Shown here one piece after another: positions 34,000-42,448 of a stretch of DNA of 64,000 nt. The notes beneath the pieces were generated by a model. That model did not search any database, had not been told where the DNA came from, and worked only from the letters and a program-made list of their open reading frames with translations. The DNA comes from Bin76 sp963665765 (GTDB lineage Bacteria; Actinomycetota; Acidimicrobiia; Spongiisociales; ZC4RG35): the NCBI GenBank assembly GCA_963665765.1, contig OY762464.1:930001-994000 (forward strand), written 5' to 3'. Positions within the stretch are counted from its first letter, which is position 1, and each line of letters opens with the position of its first letter. The position numbers and the translations under genes were made by a program.

Positions 34000-34902
34000 T
34001 CAGGCCCGGGGATGGGTGCGCCGGTGAGTGGAGCGCAGATGGCGGTGACTGACATTGGTGTAGATCTGAGTGGTCCCCAGGCCGGCGTGTCCCAGCAATT
34101 CCTGCACGCTGCGCAGGTCGGCGCCCCCCTCGAGAAGGTGGGTGGCGAACGAATGGCGAAGAGCATGCGGGAAACTCCCCAGCCGTGAATGCACCATCCG
34201 CCTGATCTGACGAACACCCATCTTCCCTCCTCTGACCCCCACGAACAGGGCCCGCCCGGAGCGCCCGGCGGCCAAGGCGGGGCGCCCCTCCGCCAACCAT
34301 CGGGCCACCGCCCGCTGAGCGGGAACCCCGACCGGAACCGCTCGATCCTTACCACCCTTACCAGAGATCACCATCAGATCGCTACCCTCCACTTGGGCGA
34401 CGGTCAGAGAGGCCAATTCGGACACCCGCAACCCCGAACCGTAAGCCAGTTCGAGAATAGCCCGGTCACGCAGATCCACGGGATCATGGCCATCCACCGC
34501 CTCGATCCCCTCGGCCAACTGTTGGGGGGAAATCACCACCGGCAGCATGCTCTCGGCTTTGGGTGCGGGGGCGGCGCCCACCGGGTTGACGGGAATCTCA
34601 CCGCGCTCGTGCAGATAGCCGAAGAACGAACGGATCGCCGAGCGTTTCCGGATGACCGTGGCGCGGGCATACCGCCGGGTGTGCAACGAGGCGACGAACC
34701 GACGATATTCACCGCGACCCACCTCTCCCACCGCGCCGCGTCCGAGCCGGTCACAATAGTCCAGAAACTGGGTGATGTCTCGCCGATAGGCGTTCACCGT
34801 GTGCGGGGACAATCGCCGCCCTCGCTCCAGCCAACTCAAGTAACGCTGCAAAGAATGGTCTGCCCACTCGGGAGGGGGTGCGATGGCCGCCACTTTCTCC
34901 AT
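34000..34902 (-). CDS. xerC: Tyrosine recombinase XerC
   Basis: Site-specific recombinase that resolves chromosome dimers at dif. N-terminal SAM-like core-binding domain (LQRYLSWLERGRRLSPHTVNAYRRDI split over helices), then the catalytic domain with Arg in YGSGLRVSELASL, Lys in ISGKGGKDRAVPV, His-Arg in HALRHSFATHLL, GHAGLGTTQIY and the nucleophilic Tyr in TQIYTNV. The ATG at 34902 (MEKVAAIAPPPEW) gives 300 residues, the usual size; the frame is open to a TTG at 34995. The dprA-xerC-rpsB order is common in actinobacteria. Confidence 0.93.
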   Translation of the reverse strand: MEKVAAIAPPPEWADHSLQRYLSWLERGRRLSPHTVNAYRRDITQFLDYCDRLGRGAVGEVGRGEYRRFVASLHTRRYARATVIRKRSAIRSFFGYLHERGEIPVNPVGAAPAPKAESMLPVVISPQQLAEGIEAVDGHDPVDLRDRAILELAYGSGLRVSELASLTVAQVEGSDLMVISGKGGKDRAVPVGVPAQRAVARWLAEGRPALAAGRSGRALFVGVRGGKMGVRQIRRMVHSRLGSFPHALRHSFATHLLEGGADLRSVQELLGHAGLGTTQIYTNVSHRHLRSTHRRTHPRA

Positions 34903-34998
34903 ATTACGAACCCCCCGACCACCGCCCGGGGTCTTGGCGACCATCCTCCGGCCTGCCGAGCTGTCCGAGGGCCTTTCAGCAATAGTCGGGAGCAATAC

Positions 34999-36084
34999 TC
35001 AACCCTTCAGCCGCACCATGCCCCCCTCCCTGACCACCCTCCCTTCCGACTCCAACTCGCCGATGCTCACCAGCAGCCGGGGAAGCGGCCATCCCATTCG
35101 TTCCAGCAGCGTCTCGACCGTGACGCCGGATTCGCCGATGGCCACCTCCAGATCGCTCCTCTTCCGATCCGGTTGCTCCGAAGGTTGGTCGGTCCCCGGG
35201 GCGCCGGCAGGGGGCAATATTCCTTCCATCTCCAGGTAATCCAGCAATTCCGAGGTTCCCAGCACCGGCATGGCCCCGTCGCGAATCAGCTCATTGCAAC
35301 CCCGGGAAGTTGCCCGGTCGATATCGCCGGGGACCGCCAACACCTCCCGACCCTGCTCCAGACCCAGCCGGGCACTGATCAGAGCGCCGCCCCCGATCGC
35401 CGCCTCCACCACCAGCACCACTCTCGACATACCGGTGATTATCCGGTTGCGGATCGGAAAGCGCCACGGCTCGGGAACGGTTCCCGGCGGATATTCGGTG
35501 ACCACCGCCCCACCCCTTTCCAGCAACGCCTCCCCCAGGCTTCGATGGGCCACCGGATACCAGCGATCGGGACCCGAACCCAGCACTGCGATACCGCAAC
35601 CCCCCGCTTCCACCACTCCTTGGTGGGCCGCTCCGTCTATTCCCCGCGCCAACCCGCTTATCACCGTGAGTCCGCTTCTCCCCATGGCGGCGCCCATGGC
35701 CCGGGCCAGGTTGACACCGTAGCGGGTGGCGCGCCTCGATCCCACCACTGCCACTCCGGCTTCGGGGGGTAGCTGTCCTTTGACGAACAGCAGATCGGGT
35801 GGATCGGGAATGGCTGCCAGCCAGGGAGGATATCCCTCGGCGCCCAGCAACACCACCCCGACCCCGGCGGTCTGCAATTCCGTCAGCCGCTGTTCGGCGG
35901 AAACACTGATGGCTTGACGGGCGGCGGGGCGGGACTTGACCCGTCCGGCCTCGATCATCCGGACCGCCCCCGCCGGGTCGCCGGCCCTCTGCACCAGAGC
36001 GTGCATTCGCTGCGGATGCCATCCCGAAAACGCCAGCCGCAGCCGATGGGAAAAATATGGGACCGCGGGAGGGATCAGGTTCAA
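34999..36084 (-). CDS. dprA: DNA-processing protein DprA
   Basis: Binds single-stranded DNA and loads RecA, mainly in natural transformation. The Rossmann-like DprA domain is marked by VAVVGSRRATRYG, VISGLARGIDGAAH, AVLGSGPDRWYP, SEYPPGT-like TEYPPGTVPEPWRFPIRNRII and VVEAAIGGGALI, followed by GDIDRATSRGCNELI. A C-terminal winged helix (VTVETLLERMGWPLPRLLVSI) closes the protein. TTG at 36084 overlaps the comM stop. Together with comM this hints at a competence function, but both genes are widespread. Confidence 0.93.
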   Translation of the reverse strand: MNLIPPAVPYFSHRLRLAFSGWHPQRMHALVQRAGDPAGAVRMIEAGRVKSRPAARQAISVSAEQRLTELQTAGVGVVLLGAEGYPPWLAAIPDPPDLLFVKGQLPPEAGVAVVGSRRATRYGVNLARAMGAAMGRSGLTVISGLARGIDGAAHQGVVEAGGCGIAVLGSGPDRWYPVAHRSLGEALLERGGAVVTEYPPGTVPEPWRFPIRNRIITGMSRVVLVVEAAIGGGALISARLGLEQGREVLAVPGDIDRATSRGCNELIRDGAMPVLGTSELLDYLEMEGILPPAGAPGTDQPSEQPDRKRSDLEVAIGESGVTVETLLERMGWPLPRLLVSIGELESEGRVVREGGMVRLKG

Positions 36085-37547
36085 AACCCGGCCCGATAGG
36101 CCAGCGCTTCCAGAACATGCATCTTTTGCACCGACGCCGATCCTTCCAAATCGGCCAGGGTTCTCGAGACGCGCCGCACCCGGTCATATCCCCGGCCGGT
36201 CAAAAGCCCTTGGTCCAAGTTGAGTGCCAGCACCTTCTTGGCATTGGCGCTCCAGGGCAACTTGTCAAGGTGCGAGGTGGACAGGTCTCCGTTGGGGGCG
36301 CCGCGCTCCATTTGCATCCCACGAGCCTTCTCCACCCTCGAACGAACCACGGCGCTGCTTTCGCCGGGCGCCCCGGTCAGTTCCTCGGTCTCCATTCGTC
36401 CCAGAAAGACCCGCACGTCGAAGCGATCGAGCAGAGGACCCGAGAGACGCCGCCGGTAGCGGTCCACGGATGCGGGTGAGCACCGGCACCGCTTCACCGT
36501 GTCGTTCCTCCATCCACACGGACAGGGATTAGTGGCCGCCACCACCAAAGGTCGGCCGGGAAAGGTCGTGGAAATGCCCCGACGAGTGATGGTCACCGAG
36601 CCCTCTTCGAGTGGTTGGCGAAGGGCATCGACAAGGTGGCTGGGAAATTCTCCCAATTCGTCCAGGAATAGCACTCCGTGATGAGCCAGCGACAGATCGC
36701 CCGGCACCGGTATCCCGCTGCCCCCGCCCAGCAGTCCCACCAGAGAAGCAGTGTGGTGAGGCGCTCGGAAGGGCCGTCCGGAGGCCGGGCGGCGGCGGTC
36801 GCCGGCCGCCCAAACCAGGGCCAACTCCATCTCTTCGGACCGGGTGAGGGGAGGGAGAATCCCGGGCAGGCGCTTGGCCAGCATCGTTTTCCCCATGCCG
36901 GGAGGCCCCGACATCAGAAGATGGTGACGACCGGCGGCGGCAATTTCCATTCCGCGCCGGGCGAACTCCTGTCCCCTCACCTCCGCCAGATCCTGGGAGG
37001 AAAATACCGGTACCCGATCGGAAGGCGGCACGGCGGGTTGGATGTCGCCCGACAGCACCTCTATGGCATCCGACAGTTTCTCCACCGGGTACAGCTCCAC
37101 GTCCGGCACCAGAGCCGCCTCCGACATGGCTTCCCGAGGCGCCAGACAGGGGATACCCCTCCGGGCAGCCACCAAAGCGGCGGCCAGAACACTTCGGGAG
37201 CGGCGCACTCGGCCATCCAGCGCCAATTCGCCCACCGCCACCACCCCCGGATGCCGGGTGGACGCCTTGCCGTCGGCGATCAGCACCCCCAAGGCAATGG
37301 GAAGATCGAAGGAGGAGCCGGCTTTGGGTAGATCGGCGGGCGCCAGGTTGACCGTGACTTCGCTGCGGGGCATGTCATAGCCCGATGACGCCATCGCCGC
37401 CTTGACCCGGTAGCGGGCCTCCCTCACCGCCGTGTCGGGCAGGCCAACCAGTCCAAATTTGGAGTTGGTCCTACCCAGATGCACTTCCACATTCACCGGT
37501 CGGGGCTCCACTCCAACCATCGCGGCCGAAAACATAGGGGTGTTCAT
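36081..37547 (-). CDS. comM: YifB/ComM-family Mg chelatase-like AAA+ ATPase
   Basis: AAA+ helicase related to ComM, which drives branch migration during integration of taken-up DNA. Residues 1-170 form the S5-like N-terminal domain (VEVHLGRTNSKFGLVGLPD, LAPADLPKAGSSFDLPIALG). Walker A is GPPGMGKTMLAKRLPG, Walker B FLDELGEF, sensor region NPCPCGW, and the C-terminal Mg-chelatase domain ends LTGRGYDRVRRVSRTLADL. 488 residues, normal. It is upstream of dprA with overlapping codons. Confidence 0.92.
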   Translation of the reverse strand: MNTPMFSAAMVGVEPRPVNVEVHLGRTNSKFGLVGLPDTAVREARYRVKAAMASSGYDMPRSEVTVNLAPADLPKAGSSFDLPIALGVLIADGKASTRHPGVVAVGELALDGRVRRSRSVLAAALVAARRGIPCLAPREAMSEAALVPDVELYPVEKLSDAIEVLSGDIQPAVPPSDRVPVFSSQDLAEVRGQEFARRGMEIAAAGRHHLLMSGPPGMGKTMLAKRLPGILPPLTRSEEMELALVWAAGDRRRPASGRPFRAPHHTASLVGLLGGGSGIPVPGDLSLAHHGVLFLDELGEFPSHLVDALRQPLEEGSVTITRRGISTTFPGRPLVVAATNPCPCGWRNDTVKRCRCSPASVDRYRRRLSGPLLDRFDVRVFLGRMETEELTGAPGESSAVVRSRVEKARGMQMERGAPNGDLSTSHLDKLPWSANAKKVLALNLDQGLLTGRGYDRVRRVSRTLADLEGSASVQKMHVLEALAYRAGF

Positions 37548-37656
37548 CCAAAGACTTTGGGCAAATCCGGGAGAACCCGTCCATGCACCGGTGCGCAGTA
37601 TCTGCGCGACTCAGTGGTTTATATCACACGTTGCGGCTATCCCGGACGGGGTTGGT

Positions 37657-38433
37657 TCAGGAACCTCCGAACCGAGCGGGCCGCTTTTGCAGAAAAGCTT
37701 CCACTCCCTCTCGGTGGTCATCGGTGCTCAGGCAGATGGCCTGGGCCTGTCCCTCCCAGGCGAGCGCTTCTTCGAAGGAAAGTTCCCAAGACCGGTTCAG
37801 ACCCTGCTTGATGAACAACTGCGCCACCGGAGCCCCTACCAGGAACCCTTCCGCCACCTCCGAGGCGCGCTCCTCGAGAGACTCCTCGTCGACCACCTCC
37901 CATACCAGACCTTTTTCCATCGCCTCATCGGCCGGGATCATCCGCCCCGAAAGCGCCGCCTCCCTGGCGAACTGAGCACCCGCCAGCCGGGGGAGCAGCC
38001 AGCTGAGACCCATGTCCAAACTCAACCCCCGGCGAACGAATATCGCCGAGAATCGGGCTCGAGAGGTGGCGACCACCACATCACACCCCAGAGCCAGACT
38101 CATCCCGGCGCCCACCGCCACTCCATCGACTGCCGCCACGGTCGGCTTGCTCAACCTGTGCAGAGCCAAGGCGGTATCCCCCACCGTCTTCAGCCGGTTC
38201 CGAGCCTCCACCACCCCCGGAAAACGAGGGCCATCCGCCCGGTCGAGGTCAGCTCCCGCGCAAAACTCCCCGCCCCGTCCAGCTATCACCAGCGCTCGCC
38301 GCGAGGAGCGCTCGAACTCATCCAGGGCCTGTCGGAGTTCCTGCCAACCTTGGGGAGGAATCGCATTCTTGCGCCGGGGCCGGTTCAGCCACAACCAGCG
38401 CACCGGTCCACGGTCCTCCGTTTCCAGCCACAT
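37657..38433 (-). CDS. Enoyl-CoA hydratase/isomerase family protein
   Basis: Crotonase-fold enzyme. The oxyanion-hole segments FCAGADLDRA and VAAVDGVAVGAGMSLALGCDVVVA are present, as are LSWLLPRLAGAQFAREAALSG and ADEAMEKGLVWEVV. The first conserved catalytic glutamate position is occupied by the SLDMGLSW stretch where hydratases usually have a Gly/Glu pair, so isomerase or another crotonase activity is possible. ATG at 38433 (MWLETEDRGPV) is chosen; the frame is open to 38487. It lies between comM and yraN, where many relatives have no such gene, so it appears to be a local insertion in the conserved block. Confidence 0.85.
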   Translation of the reverse strand: MWLETEDRGPVRWLWLNRPRRKNAIPPQGWQELRQALDEFERSSRRALVIAGRGGEFCAGADLDRADGPRFPGVVEARNRLKTVGDTALALHRLSKPTVAAVDGVAVGAGMSLALGCDVVVATSRARFSAIFVRRGLSLDMGLSWLLPRLAGAQFAREAALSGRMIPADEAMEKGLVWEVVDEESLEERASEVAEGFLVGAPVAQLFIKQGLNRSWELSFEEALAWEGQAQAICLSTDDHREGVEAFLQKRPARFGGS

Positions 38434-38476
38434 GACTTTCGTAGGGTAGAGCCGCCGCGCTACTTTCATATGCCAG

Positions 38477-38590
38477 ATGGGTTTCAATCCGTTCCGGCCT
38501 CATCGGAAAACCACCGGAGACCTAGTGATGGTGGCGGCGGCGTTGGCAGTGATTATCGCCGCGGTTCTGTGGGCCCTGTTCGCCGGATAG
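38477..38590 (+). CDS. Small membrane protein, 37 residues
   Basis: Short frame starting MGFNPFRPHRKTTGDLVMV and ending in one hydrophobic helix (AAALAVIIAAVLWALFAG). A basic, aromatic N-terminus followed by a single transmembrane segment is the look of small single-pass proteins I believe are found at this place in other actinobacterial genomes, though this could not be checked. It is divergent from the crotonase gene and its stop touches the yraN stop. No strong ribosome site precedes the ATG. The function is unknown. Confidence 0.5.
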   Translation: MGFNPFRPHRKTTGDLVMVAAALAVIIAAVLWALFAG

Positions 38591-38591
38591 T

Positions 38592-38960
38592 TCAGGCCAT
38601 CCTCGGCAGCCACAAGATCTCCACCCCCCGATCACTAAAACGGATGGCGATCAGATCGACCCGGGAAACTCGCAGCAACGGGGAAGCCGCCAGCTTTCTG
38701 ACCTGTTGCGCCTTGGCGTGATCGAAGGCGTGCAACGGATCCGGAGACTCCGGCTTTCCCACCGCCCAGCGACTCCTCACTTCCACCACCGTTTTCTCCC
38801 CCTCGATCCGGGCCAGAATGTCCACCTCCCCCCGGCCCACGGGAACGTTTCGGGCCAATACGCGGTGCCCCCTGCTCTCCAGAAAACGGACAGCCAGATT
38901 CTCGGCGGCCCGGCCGGTGCGCCGGCGAGCCCGAAGCTTATGTCTCCCATTGCTGTTCAT
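38592..38960 (-). CDS. YraN family (UPF0102) putative endonuclease
   Basis: Small nuclease-like protein of the UPF0102 family with a Holliday-junction-resolvase-type fold. RTGRAAENLAVRFLESRGHRVL, NVPVGRGEVDILARIEGEKTVVEVR (here read in two parts: GRGEVDIL and VVEVRSRW) and AFDHAKAQQVRKLA carry the expected acidic and Lys residues (E, D, ExK-like EVR). The ATG at 38960 gives about 122 residues, the usual length; the longer frame to 39098 is noise. Function in vivo is unknown; it is a normal member of the trmD-rplS-lepB-yraN-comM-dprA block. Confidence 0.85.
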   Translation of the reverse strand: MNSNGRHKLRARRRTGRAAENLAVRFLESRGHRVLARNVPVGRGEVDILARIEGEKTVVEVRSRWAVGKPESPDPLHAFDHAKAQQVRKLAASPLLRVSRVDLIAIRFSDRGVEILWLPRMA

Positions 38961-39107
38961 TCTCCAAGAGCATGGGCGTCCCGGAGTGACACGCCGGAAC
39001 GCCTGCGTTGGGGCAGCGCGCGGCAATACCGCCGATCGGACTGGGGACAGCCCCCTTGGGAGGGGTGGGCTCTGAGGCCCAGCGGTCAGGAGAGCCAATG
39101 GTGGTTA

Positions 39108-39365
39108 TCGCGAAACCTGCCGCTATCCCGCGAAAATTCGGCCAGACCCAATTTTCGCCCGTTGGGCTCCCCTCCCCCGCCGCTCACCGCCAGGGTCGGG
39201 ACACGCTTCGCCACGGTTCTAAGGCGGGAAGCAGCGTCCCGAAAAACATATGACCTCCGGTGCGGTCCCCACGACGTCGGAGAGGACCGGGAGATGTTCG
39301 ACCTACTCAACATGGGCCGGGTGTGAGACAAATTCAACCCCCAGCCGCCGTCTTTGTTTCGCGAA
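39108..39365 (-). repeat. Dispersed repeat copy 2
   Basis: Runs from TCGCGAAA to TTCGCGAA and shares long blocks with copies 1 and 3: CGCCCGTTGGG, CTCCCCTCCCCCGCCGCTCA, CGACGTCGGAGAGGACCGGG and GCCGCCGTCTTTG. It is inverted relative to copy 1. It lies between yraN and lepB, the place where actinobacteria commonly carry rnhB. Nothing else was found in 38961-39419. Confidence 0.85.
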
Positions 39366-39419
39366 CTCGCCCACTCAACACCCTTCCCGGTGCCTGAGGT
39401 TCTCAGCTCAGGCGTGGGG

Positions 39420-40055
39420 TCAGACGCCGCCCAGGCGGCCCATGGGCCAGATCCGGAACACGGCTTTGCCGACCACGTTGTCCTGGTGAACAACGCCAAA
39501 CGCCCGGCTGTCGGAAGAACTGCTGCGGTTGTCCCCCATCATGAACAGATGATCCTCCTCGACTTCTATAACGAAGTTCTGCTCATCGGTGAGGGAGCCC
39601 AGATAGGGCTCATCGAGGAGTTCCCCGTTCAACCAGACCTCCTGGCGGCGGATCTCGAGGCGATCTCCTCCCGTGGCAATCACCCGTTTGATCAGATCCG
39701 CCTCGGAGATGTCATACCATCCGAATGCCTCCCTCACCTCGTGCCACACGACTTCCAAGAGATTTCGATCCGGCGCCATCCGTCCCGGGGGGGAAAACAC
39801 CACCACGTCCCCTCGACCCGGTTCGCCGAACAGATAGCTCACCTTGGAGACCATCACCCTGTCTCCCACCTGCAGAGTGGGAAACATGGACCGCGACGGG
39901 ATCTCGAAAGGCTGGATGAACACCGACTTGATCAACACCGCCAGGGCCACGGCCCCCACCAGCAGCACAGCCATCTCCACCACCGCCGACCGGAGGGGAC
40001 GTTTGCCGCTCCTCGTGGACTTGACCGGATTGTTTTCGTGGGCCTGATCCCCCAA
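39420..40055 (-). CDS. lepB: Signal peptidase I
   Basis: Membrane-bound serine protease that removes Sec and Tat signal peptides. One N-terminal helix (VVEMAVLLVGAVALAVLIKSV) is followed by the catalytic-Ser box FEIPSRSMFPTLQVGDRV, the Lys box DLIKRVIATGGD and the C-terminal box MMGDNRSSSSDSRAFG. 211 residues, single-helix type. The start is TTG at 40055 as no ATG or GTG fits; it lies 47 bases after rplS. Confidence 0.94.
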   Translation of the reverse strand: MGDQAHENNPVKSTRSGKRPLRSAVVEMAVLLVGAVALAVLIKSVFIQPFEIPSRSMFPTLQVGDRVMVSKVSYLFGEPGRGDVVVFSPPGRMAPDRNLLEVVWHEVREAFGWYDISEADLIKRVIATGGDRLEIRRQEVWLNGELLDEPYLGSLTDEQNFVIEVEEDHLFMMGDNRSSSSDSRAFGVVHQDNVVGKAVFRIWPMGRLGGV

Positions 40056-40102
40056 CAGAGCCGGGTCGGGCTCGGGCAGAGGGGTTTGCGGCGGAAGGTG
40101 GG

Positions 40103-40447
40103 TCAGTCGCGTCTCTCTTTGATCCGCGCCGACTTACCGGAACGGCCCCGCAGATAGTTGAGCTTGGCCCTGCGAACCAGTCCTTTGCGACGTACCTCGA
40201 TCCTGCTCACGATGGGAGCATGAACCGGAAAGATGCGTTCCACTCCTATCCCGAAGCTGATCTTGCGAACGGTGAACGTCTCCTGCAATCCTCCTCCGCT
40301 GCGGCCTATCACCACTCCTTCGTAGACCTGGATACGCTCCCGTCCGGCTTCCATCACCCGCACGTGGACGCGCACCGTGTCCCCCGGCCTGAAGTCGGGA
40401 ATGTCATCCCTTAGGTAATTCTGTTCGAGCAACTGGATATCGTTCAT
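40103..40447 (-). CDS. rplS: 50S ribosomal protein L19
   Basis: Large-subunit protein at the subunit interface. The ATG at 40447 gives about 114 residues, the usual size. Signatures are DIPDFRPGDTVRVHVRVMEAG, RIQVYEGVVIGRSGGG, ETFTVRKISFGIGVERIFPVH and RAKLNYLRGRSGK. It lies 84 bases after trmD, in the common order trmD-rplS-lepB. Confidence 0.96.
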   Translation of the reverse strand: MNDIQLLEQNYLRDDIPDFRPGDTVRVHVRVMEAGRERIQVYEGVVIGRSGGGLQETFTVRKISFGIGVERIFPVHAPIVSRIEVRRKGLVRRAKLNYLRGRSGKSARIKERRD

Positions 40448-40531
40448 GAGTTCAACCTGTTTATTTCCGACGAAAGGGAGTGTGATGGTGACGGCGTCAG
40501 CCGGAAAAGCCCATTCTACCACCGATTCGGG

Positions 40532-41197
40532 TCAACTCTTCCCATGCCACAAATCCGGGCGGCGGCGGCGGGTCCGCTCCCGCCTCCGGGCGATCCTCCA
40601 ATCGGCTATTTTCTGATGGTGGCCCGAGAGAAGCACCTCGGGCACCGACCAGCCTCGGAAGGTGGCCGGTCTGGTGTAGACCGGCTCCTCCAGCAGACCT
40701 TCCCGAAAGGATTCGAACACCACCGAGGTCGGATTGCCCACCGCCTCCGGAAGGAGTCGAACCACCCCCTCCAACACCAGGAGTGCGGCCACCTCCCCGC
40801 CCGCCAGCACGTAATCGCCCACCGACACCTCTTCGTCGATGAAGTGCTCGGCAATCCGTTCATCCACTCCCTCATAGCGTCCACATACCAAAGTGAGGTG
40901 ATCGAGCTTCGACCATCGATCCAGCATGGACTGGTCAAGACGTTTGCCCACCGGGGCGAACAGCACCCGATGGGTCTCCTCCAGGGGGTCAAGCGCCCGA
41001 GCCAAAGGTTCGGGCATCATCACCATCCCCGGGCCACCCCCGAAAGGGGCGTCGTCCACGGCCCGGTGAGCGCCTTCCGCATAGTCTCTCAAGTCGATCA
41101 CCCTGACCTCGACTAATCCGGACTCCACCGCCCGGCCCAGAATCCCCAGCCCCAGGGGAAAGTAATCGGGAAAGATGGTGATTATGGAGATCTTCAT
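40532..41197 (-). CDS. trmD: tRNA (guanine-N1-)-methyltransferase
   Basis: SPOUT-class enzyme methylating G37 of tRNAs with a G36. The start KISIITIFPDYF, the middle DDAPFGGGPGMVMMPEP, the knot region LVCGRYEGVDERIAEHFIDEE and SVGDYVLAGGEVAALLVLE are all intact, and VLLSGHHQKIADWR completes it. 221 residues. rpsP and rimM, which usually stand upstream, are absent here; the gene is preceded by the noncoding gap before hpnC. Confidence 0.96.
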   Translation of the reverse strand: MKISIITIFPDYFPLGLGILGRAVESGLVEVRVIDLRDYAEGAHRAVDDAPFGGGPGMVMMPEPLARALDPLEETHRVLFAPVGKRLDQSMLDRWSKLDHLTLVCGRYEGVDERIAEHFIDEEVSVGDYVLAGGEVAALLVLEGVVRLLPEAVGNPTSVVFESFREGLLEEPVYTRPATFRGWSVPEVLLSGHHQKIADWRIARRRERTRRRRPDLWHGKS

Positions 41198-41620
41198 ATC
41201 TGGACCGGAAAAGGGGCTAGGTGTGGAAACCCGATAAGAGACTCTGGCGGGGTTTTCTCGGGCCTCTCAACCCAGAATATACGCCAAAGCGAAAGACGCA
41301 AGTGAGCGGTAAATCACGGTGGCTTTCGAGACTCGCCGCCCCCTGGGGCGGGACATGACCGAACGGGAAACCAACCTGACTTCCCACCGCAACCTGACTT
41401 CCCACCGCCCGGACCCGGCCGCTCGGTGGCCACCACTATTGTTGTTGACGCCTACTCCGAAGATAAGGCCTTGACGCTAGCCCACGGACCCCGTGTGGGT
41501 GAGGGTACGGTGTCTACCCACAGACCATCCAACCCAATTTCCGCAGCAGGCGCTTCGCCCGAGGGAAGGGACGGCTACCTCGGCCAAGACCTGGGTGAGC
41601 ACGCGGCACTGGGGGGCGTC
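41198..41620. other. Intergenic region trmD-hpnC with hairpin and tandem repeat
   Basis: No convincing gene. It contains a GC-rich hairpin CCGCCCC-CT-GGGGCGG at 41336-41351 and an exact 18-base tandem repeat (unit CAACCTGACTTCCCACCG) at 41372-41407. A TTGACG at 41471 could be a -35 box for the hpn operon, but no well-spaced -10 is visible. A reading frame continuous with hpnC runs back to 41426 and lacks family similarity. Confidence 0.5.
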
Positions 41621-42442
41621 ATGGCCCAAGCCGCCCACGAGAACTTTCCCGTGGCGTTGCGGGTGTTGCCGGACCACCTGCGGGAACATCTGCGGGCGGT
41701 ATATGGCTATGCCCGGCTCGTCGATCAGCTGGGCGATGAATACCCCGGGGATAGGTCGGCCGCGCTGGACTGGTTGGAGAGACAACTCGACGCTCTGTTC
41801 GCCGGGGCGCCCTCCCATCCGGTGTTCCGGCAACTGGTGCCCACCGTAGTCCGCTTCCGTCTTTCCCGTACACCGTTTGACCGATTGCTGGCCGCCAATC
41901 GACTGGATCAGAACAAGAAGAGTTACGCCAACTGGGAGGAGTTGATGGAGTATTGCGAACTGTCGGCCAACCCGGTGGGGCATCTCGTACTGGCCATCTT
42001 CGAAGCGCCCACCGCCGACCGTCTGGCTGCCTCGGACGCGGTATGCAGTGGTCTGCAGGTCCTGGAGCACCTGCAGGACGTGGCGGAGGACGCCCGCGCC
42101 GGCCGGGTCTATCTGCCGGTTGACGACCTGGAGCGATTCGGGTGCAGCATCGAGGATCTGCGGGCGCCGGCGGCCGGACCGAGCCTGAGGAAAGTAGTGG
42201 AGCACCAGGCCTCCCGCGCCCGCCTCCTGCTGGAGAGGGGACGATGGCTGGCGGGATCGCTGAAAGGATATGCCCGTCTCGCCATCTCCGGATACGTGGC
42301 GGGAGGACTGTCGGGGCTGGACGCCCTCGAAGCGGCCCGATACGATGTGCTGGTCGGGACCCCGAAAGCCGGATCCGTCCGGTTGTTTCGCCGTTACATC
42401 CCCCTGTATCTAGGGACTTTCCTCCCCCGGGGTGGAGCCTGA
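41621..42442 (+). CDS. hpnC: Squalene-synthesis protein HpnC (presqualene diphosphate synthase-like)
   Basis: Trans-isoprenyl diphosphate synthase of the squalene/phytoene family. In the HpnCDE route HpnD makes presqualene diphosphate, HpnC turns it into hydroxysqualene and HpnE reduces that to squalene. Seen are ENFPVALRVLPDHLREHLRAVYGYARLVDQLGDE (first Asp-rich region near YARLVDQLGDE), YCELSANPVGHLVL and LEHLQDVAEDARAGRVYLP (second region). The ATG at 41621 has GGGGGG upstream and begins at the family start. Six bases separate it from hpnD. Confidence 0.9.
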   Translation: MAQAAHENFPVALRVLPDHLREHLRAVYGYARLVDQLGDEYPGDRSAALDWLERQLDALFAGAPSHPVFRQLVPTVVRFRLSRTPFDRLLAANRLDQNKKSYANWEELMEYCELSANPVGHLVLAIFEAPTADRLAASDAVCSGLQVLEHLQDVAEDARAGRVYLPVDDLERFGCSIEDLRAPAAGPSLRKVVEHQASRARLLLERGRWLAGSLKGYARLAISGYVAGGLSGLDALEAARYDVLVGTPKAGSVRLFRRYIPLYLGTFLPRGGA

Positions 42443-42448
42443 GAGGTG

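Noticed and set aside
34999..37547. comM-dprA as evidence of a competence island
   Set aside because: Both genes are part of the common trmD-to-rpsB block and are present in many bacteria not known to be competent; no com pilus genes are nearby.
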